Shown here in pieces: positions 25,370-29,371 of a stretch of 29,371 nt of DNA (position 1 is its first letter; each line of letters opens with the position of its first letter). Under the pieces are notes generated by a model that worked only from the letters and a program-made list of their open reading frames with translations, did not search any database and had not been told where the DNA came from. The translations under genes and the position numbers were made by a program. Origin of the DNA: a virus; IMG/VR virus record IMGVR_UViG_3300006805_000114, positions 1 to 29,371 of that record. One strand, 5' to 3'.

Positions 25370-25981
25370 ATGGCGCTCGCTACCTATTCCGACCTGCAAT
25401 CGTCGATTGCAGCGTGGCTGCATCGCTCTGATCTGACCTCGGTTATCCCCGACTTCATCACGATTGCGGAAAAACGCATTGCGGGCGATCTGGTTGCGCG
25501 TCTGATGGATACGGTAGTGACCATTTCTACCGTTGCCACACAGGACTACATTCCTGCCCCGTCTGACCTGTTGAACATCCGTTCAATCACGGTCAAGTCA
25601 AGCCCGAATCAGGTGCTTGATTACCTGACGCCTGACCAATTCAACACGCAGTACATCTATGCCGATGCCGGTACGCCACGGGCTTACACAGTCATCGGAA
25701 CAAACATCTATCTGGCCCCAATCCCCGATGACATTTATTCGGTGGAGGTGAGCTATCAGGCCAGCATTCCCGCGCTTTCATTGTCGGGCACGAATTGGCT
25801 GATGACAAATTACCCGCACGTCTATCTGTTTGCCTCTCTCTGCGCCTCGGTGATGTACACCAAGGACACCTCTGCGATTCCGGCATGGGAGCAGGCCTAT
25901 AAAGAGGCGATTGAATCCGTCAATGCTAATGACTGGTATTCAGGCTCAACAATGGTCATTCGTACGGACGTGCGGAAATGA
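25370..25981 (+). CDS. Head-tail adaptor protein
   Basis: A 203-residue protein beginning MALATYSDLQSSIAAWLHRS, with FITIAEKRIAGDL, the typical start of podovirus adaptor (gp4-like) proteins, and NYPHVYLFASLCASVMYTKD near the end. It would bind below the portal. Order capsid-adaptor-gp10-like fits P22-type tail assembly. Confidence 0.85.
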   Translation: MALATYSDLQSSIAAWLHRSDLTSVIPDFITIAEKRIAGDLVARLMDTVVTISTVATQDYIPAPSDLLNIRSITVKSSPNQVLDYLTPDQFNTQYIYADAGTPRAYTVIGTNIYLAPIPDDIYSVEVSYQASIPALSLSGTNWLMTNYPHVYLFASLCASVMYTKDTSAIPAWEQAYKEAIESVNANDWYSGSTMVIRTDVRK

Positions 25982-27420
25982 CGATCCAGTTCGCCCCTGA
26001 TCTTGACCCGACGACGCCGAACATCTTCATGGACGTTAAAAACGCCGTCCCCACAGTGAAAGGGTATCGGGGCGCGCCGATCGGGATCAACACGTCTTAT
26101 GCAGCGCTAGCGACGGACGTTCGCTCCATCGTCAATGCCAGGCTGCTGGATAACTCCCGTCGTCTGTTTGTTGGGCTCCAAACGAAGATATGGGAAGGAT
26201 CAGGAGGAACTTGGACCGACCGCAGCGGGAGTGCTTACGACATCGGCACAGAAGCCCGCTGGTCATTCGGTCAGTTTGGTAATACCTCTCTGGCGATTGC
26301 TAAGGCCGTCAATCTACAAGCATCTGCCTCCGGTGCTTTTGCCACGGTGGCCGGTGCTCCAAAAGCAACCCACCTTGCAACCTCGCAAGGGTTCGTCATG
26401 CTGGCAGATACCAACGATGGGACCTATGGCGACCAGTCGGATCGGTGGTGGTGCTCGGCTCAATACGACCACACCTCTTGGACGCCATCCGTAACGACTC
26501 AGGCAACGACGGGGCGGCTAGTTGATACACCAGGCCCAATCACGGCAATGGTCGCCTTTGGTGGCGGTTTCGTGGCGTTTAAAGAGAACTCCATGTATGT
26601 CGGAACCTATACCGGCGCGCCTGCGGTGTTCTCTTGGCAGCTTATTCCGGGTGAAGTTGGGTGTCGATCAAAGGATGCGATTGTCAGTGTCGGATCGGCC
26701 ATTTACTTTCTCGGCAATGACAACTTTTACGGCTTCGACGGTTCGCGCCCGGTTCCGATTGGGAATCCACTCAGAGAGTGGTTTTTCTTCTCCGAATCAT
26801 CCCCGGCCTACCGATACAAAACAGTCTCGACGTATGACCGACCAAACCAGCTAGCCATCTGGTTCTACGTGTCGAATTCTGGCGCCGGGGGGCTTAACAA
26901 AGCGCTGTGCTACCACGTCCCCACACAGCGCTGGGGGGCGATGACCGTCAGCATTGAAGCGGCGGCCATCTACCTTTCTGACGCTGTGACATATGACGGG
27001 CTAGGGTCGCTTTATTCCACATGGGATGACCTGCCTACAAACATCTCCTATGACTCGCCATTCTGGAATGCAGAGTCTCAAGTCGTCGCGATTGCCAACA
27101 CGTCGCACACGCTGCAAACCCTGTCGGGCAGCAGTGCTACATCGACCATCACGACGGGATCAGTTGGAGACCCAGAACAAAGAACGCTGGTTCGCCGAAT
27201 TCGCCCCCGCTTCTCAATCTCCCCAACATCCGCATCGCTTCAGCATCAATTCGATCTGGATTACGGCGACGACTGGACCAATGGCCCCACGTCAAACCTG
27301 ACAAACGGGAGCTTTGACGTTCTTTCGGATGCGCGCTGGCACCGTGAAGTCATGACTATCAACGGGCCATGGGAGATGATCGATTACAAGGTCATGCTTC
27401 AGCCAACGGGGGCCATATGA
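25978..27420 (+). CDS. Tail accessory factor (P22 gp10-like, packaged-DNA stabilisation)
   Basis: A 480-residue all-beta protein: AVPTVKGYRGAPIG early, GRLVDTPGPITAMVAFGGGF, CRSKDAIVSVGSAIYFLGND, YRYKTVSTYDRPNQLAIWFY and WGAMT repeats suggest a beta-propeller, as in gp10 of P22-like tails, which plugs the portal after packaging. ATGA overlap with the adaptor gene. Confidence 0.86.
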   Translation: MTIQFAPDLDPTTPNIFMDVKNAVPTVKGYRGAPIGINTSYAALATDVRSIVNARLLDNSRRLFVGLQTKIWEGSGGTWTDRSGSAYDIGTEARWSFGQFGNTSLAIAKAVNLQASASGAFATVAGAPKATHLATSQGFVMLADTNDGTYGDQSDRWWCSAQYDHTSWTPSVTTQATTGRLVDTPGPITAMVAFGGGFVAFKENSMYVGTYTGAPAVFSWQLIPGEVGCRSKDAIVSVGSAIYFLGNDNFYGFDGSRPVPIGNPLREWFFFSESSPAYRYKTVSTYDRPNQLAIWFYVSNSGAGGLNKALCYHVPTQRWGAMTVSIEAAAIYLSDAVTYDGLGSLYSTWDDLPTNISYDSPFWNAESQVVAIANTSHTLQTLSGSSATSTITTGSVGDPEQRTLVRRIRPRFSISPTSASLQHQFDLDYGDDWTNGPTSNLTNGSFDVLSDARWHREVMTINGPWEMIDYKVMLQPTGAI

Positions 27421-27740
27421 GGATTGACTTAGACCCTCGGCTTCCTCAAGTCGGAAACGATCAGGACTACCCCAAGCGACTGAATGCCCGTCTGTATGAC
27501 GTCTTCCGATCTATCGCATCTCAATTGAACGGGATCAGCGAGGGGAAGTTGTCGGCTTCAACTTCAGCGACCACCGCCGCCCCGACAACGGGGACGTGGG
27601 CCAAAGGCGACAAGATTTACAACACCGCCCCGGCCGAACTTGGCACGGTGGGCAGTAAGTACGTCATTGAGGGCTGGCAGTGCATCACTGGCGGCACTCC
27701 TGGAACGTGGGTGCAAATGCGGTATTTGACGGGTAACTGA
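27417..27740 (+). CDS. Small tail-module protein
   Basis: A 107-residue product starting MRIDLDPRLPQVGNDQDYPK; ends with a beta part (YVIEGWQCITGGTPGTWVQM). ATGA overlap with the gp10-like gene. The second half resembles a small fibre-type fold; the first part may bind the tail hub. Unassigned. Confidence 0.78.
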   Translation: MRIDLDPRLPQVGNDQDYPKRLNARLYDVFRSIASQLNGISEGKLSASTSATTAAPTTGTWAKGDKIYNTAPAELGTVGSKYVIEGWQCITGGTPGTWVQMRYLTGN

Positions 27741-27741
27741 T

Positions 27742-29371
27742 ATGTTAGTAATGAGCGGCGACGGCGGATCGACGTACGACGACGGGCAGGCAGGCCAGTG
27801 GGTGTCTGACGGCGATGGCGGCAACAAGATTTGGCAGCCCGCCGGTAGCGACAGTGGAAATGTGCTTCGCCGGCTCATCGCCGATAAGTACAAGCCCATC
27901 GCATACAGTGCCCCGGCCAACGTCTACGGCACGCATGCCGACACCATGCAGTATGGCGTTAATCGGGTATTCAATAACGGCGCTTGGGTCGATGTAAATT
28001 CTCTCGCAGGAAATACCCCGTACTACATCGACCAATCTATGGTTGTGCATGCTGGTGCCGACCTAGGAAATGGAAAGCTGTGGTTTCCTCAGATCACGCC
28101 AGACCGCACAGGAACGGCTGGTATTCAGTGGGGATTCGCAGACCCTAATTCTGCATGGTCGCAAGCCAATCTGGCTAGCGGAACCTACAACGGACAATCC
28201 GGATTCACGGTCAATAAGGCGAACGCCAACGAGCTGCAATCTAACCTGAAGATTAACTCTGTCAATAACGGGCAGTTTGCAAAAAAGGATGATGGCGGAA
28301 TCCTTGGGTCATTAGCTCCGGCGCTTGGTTTAGCCTCATTCGTTCCCGGCCTTCAGTTCCTTGCGCCAATTGCAGCGGGGCTTAACGTAGCACAGGGGGT
28401 TTCCTCTGGTAATTGGGGGCAGGCGCTAGGTGGCGCGTTAGGTCTTCCTGGCGTTTCAAGCCTCACTAGCGGGCTAAGTGGTTGGGTGGGAAACACGCTA
28501 GGAACCGGGGCGCAGGCATCGTCAGCAATAACAAACGGATTGATTGGCGGTGGCTTGACCGCTGCGGGCGGAGGAAGCTTTAAAGATGCGCTCACCTCTG
28601 GACTATTGACCGGCTCCGGGGCGTATGGCGCGAGCCAGGTTGCTGACTATCTCAAGTCCGCAGGTATCACTGACCCATCCGTTATCAAGGCGCTTACCTC
28701 TGGAACGAAGTCGCTGATTAGCTCGGGCGGAAACCTGACCGCTGGCGCGCTATCCGGTCTTGGCTCTTACGGATCGTCCCTCGCCTCTCCCTATCTCCAG
28801 TCTGCACAGAACAGCATCAACAGCCTGTTCAGCGGCACGCCTACGCAGTCCAATGGAAACACGCTAGCCAACACGGCTAACCAAGCAGCAACCTCCGCGA
28901 AAACAGGTGGAACTATGGCCGACACAAATTGGTATGACTCGCTTTTTGGAAACTTGACTAGTTCTAGTAATTTGAGCGACCCGACGATTTATAACCTAGC
29001 GCAAGACGCCCCCGCGACAAGTTCAGGAATTCAGGATTATCTGAACTATGCCGCGCAGAACGGCGGCTTGTCGGGTACGGATTGGCTTTCTGCTCTAGGC
29101 CTTGGGAATGGTGGTGTAACCGGAATGGGAACAGGATCCGCAGCAGATGGGGCGCTAGCGTCTGCGTCATCTGGAAACTGGCTTACAAGTGCGATCAACG
29201 CGCTAACGTCGGGCGGCACAGGGACAAAGCTTGTATCAGCAGGGCTCGGCGGACTCTTGGGCGGCGTTAATGGATCAAAGCAGACCGGAACGCAGACCAA
29301 CACAACCGCCCCATGGGCGGCGCAACAGCCGTACCTGCTCGATCTTTTCAACAAGGCGCAGCAAGCACAGC
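27742..29371 (+). CDS. Large Gly/Ser/Ala-rich virion protein, 3' end outside window
   Basis: An open frame of at least 543 residues from ATG 27742 to the right edge with no stop. N-terminal part MLVMSGDGGSTYDDGQAGQW and a mixed domain to about residue 180, then long small-residue stretches with hydrophobic runs (LAPALGLASFVPGLQFLAPI; GGGLTAAGGGSFKDALTSGL), and AAQQPYLLDLFNKAQQAQ at the edge. Composition is that of podovirus internal/ejection or tail-needle-associated proteins. ATG 27751 is an alternative start; the ribosome site is weak. Confidence 0.85.
   Translation, partial: MLVMSGDGGSTYDDGQAGQWVSDGDGGNKIWQPAGSDSGNVLRRLIADKYKPIAYSAPANVYGTHADTMQYGVNRVFNNGAWVDVNSLAGNTPYYIDQSMVVHAGADLGNGKLWFPQITPDRTGTAGIQWGFADPNSAWSQANLASGTYNGQSGFTVNKANANELQSNLKINSVNNGQFAKKDDGGILGSLAPALGLASFVPGLQFLAPIAAGLNVAQGVSSGNWGQALGGALGLPGVSSLTSGLSGWVGNTLGTGAQASSAITNGLIGGGLTAAGGGSFKDALTSGLLTGSGAYGASQVADYLKSAGITDPSVIKALTSGTKSLISSGGNLTAGALSGLGSYGSSLASPYLQSAQNSINSLFSGTPTQSNGNTLANTANQAATSAKTGGTMADTNWYDSLFGNLTSSSNLSDPTIYNLAQDAPATSSGIQDYLNYAAQNGGLSGTDWLSALGLGNGGVTGMGTGSAADGALASASSGNWLTSAINALTSGGTGTKLVSAGLGGLLGGVNGSKQTGTQTNTTAPWAAQQPYLLDLFNKAQQAQ

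Noticed and set aside
1-29371. CRISPR array, diversity-generating retroelement, insertion sequence or integron integrase gene
   Set aside because: No regularly spaced repeats of CRISPR type, no reverse transcriptase motif, no transposase, and no tyrosine recombinase signature were seen in any frame.

Overview
The window is about half of a tailed-phage genome (or prophage), probably of a Proteobacterium, perhaps a betaproteobacterium. Evidence: a NinG homologue, a DUF1376 replication protein, a gp4-type primase-helicase, a terminase-portal-scaffold-capsid block with an SU10/DUF5309-type coat protein, and a P22 gp10-like tail accessory factor, which favours podovirus-type morphology. Gene packing is phage-like: ATGA, GTGA and TTGA stop/start overlaps and many GTG/TTG starts. 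No integrase or lysis gene is in view. Both window edges cut through open reading frames.

Layout. (1) 1-288 minus: 5' part of a coiled-coil gene. (2) 398-5642: an array of 11 integron-type gene cassettes bounded by attC recombination sites (11 sites plus one half-site). (3) 5684-8351 minus: leftward early operon with ssb, a YqaJ/lambda-exonuclease-type recombination nuclease and small genes. (4) 8352-8702: divergent control region with a leftward promoter and long leader, two 12-bp operator-like repeats, and a rightward promoter whose start point falls on the ATG of a small HTH gene. (5) 8703-15313 plus: rightward early/middle genes (DUF1376 protein, primase-helicase, ninG, a zinc-finger Q-like candidate, many small genes). 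(6) 15314-15558: candidate late promoter followed by two intrinsic terminators, the layout of a Q-type antitermination switch. (7) 15559-29371 plus: terminase, portal, scaffold, capsid, adaptor and tail genes, ending in an open Gly/Ser/Ala-rich virion-type gene.

The main result is the cassette array. Each of the 11 units begins with an attC R' core (GTTATGC, GTTAGCA, GTTGGCA and so on) and ends with an R'' core that is the reverse complement of its own start for 7 to 14 bases, the footprint of units that once existed as IntI-excised circles. attC polarity (extra unpaired C in L'', as in aadA-type sites) is canonical on the plus strand, yet 10 of 11 cassettes carry their genes on the minus strand, co-directional with the phage leftward early promoter. 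Most of these genes stop inside an attC, and some take their ribosome binding site or start codon from one, so the reversed attC sites act as translational joints of a phage operon. Cargo is phage-like: a C5-cytosine methyltransferase, a DPPY-type methyltransferase, an N4 gp49/Sf6 gp66-family protein, HTH and small Cys-motif proteins. No integron integrase is in the window, so recombination would need an enzyme encoded elsewhere in the phage or by the host.

A second unusual element is a short hairpin with a GNRA-type loop and compensatory stem changes, found upstream of the portal, scaffold, capsid and post-capsid genes, in three cases directly before the ribosome binding site.
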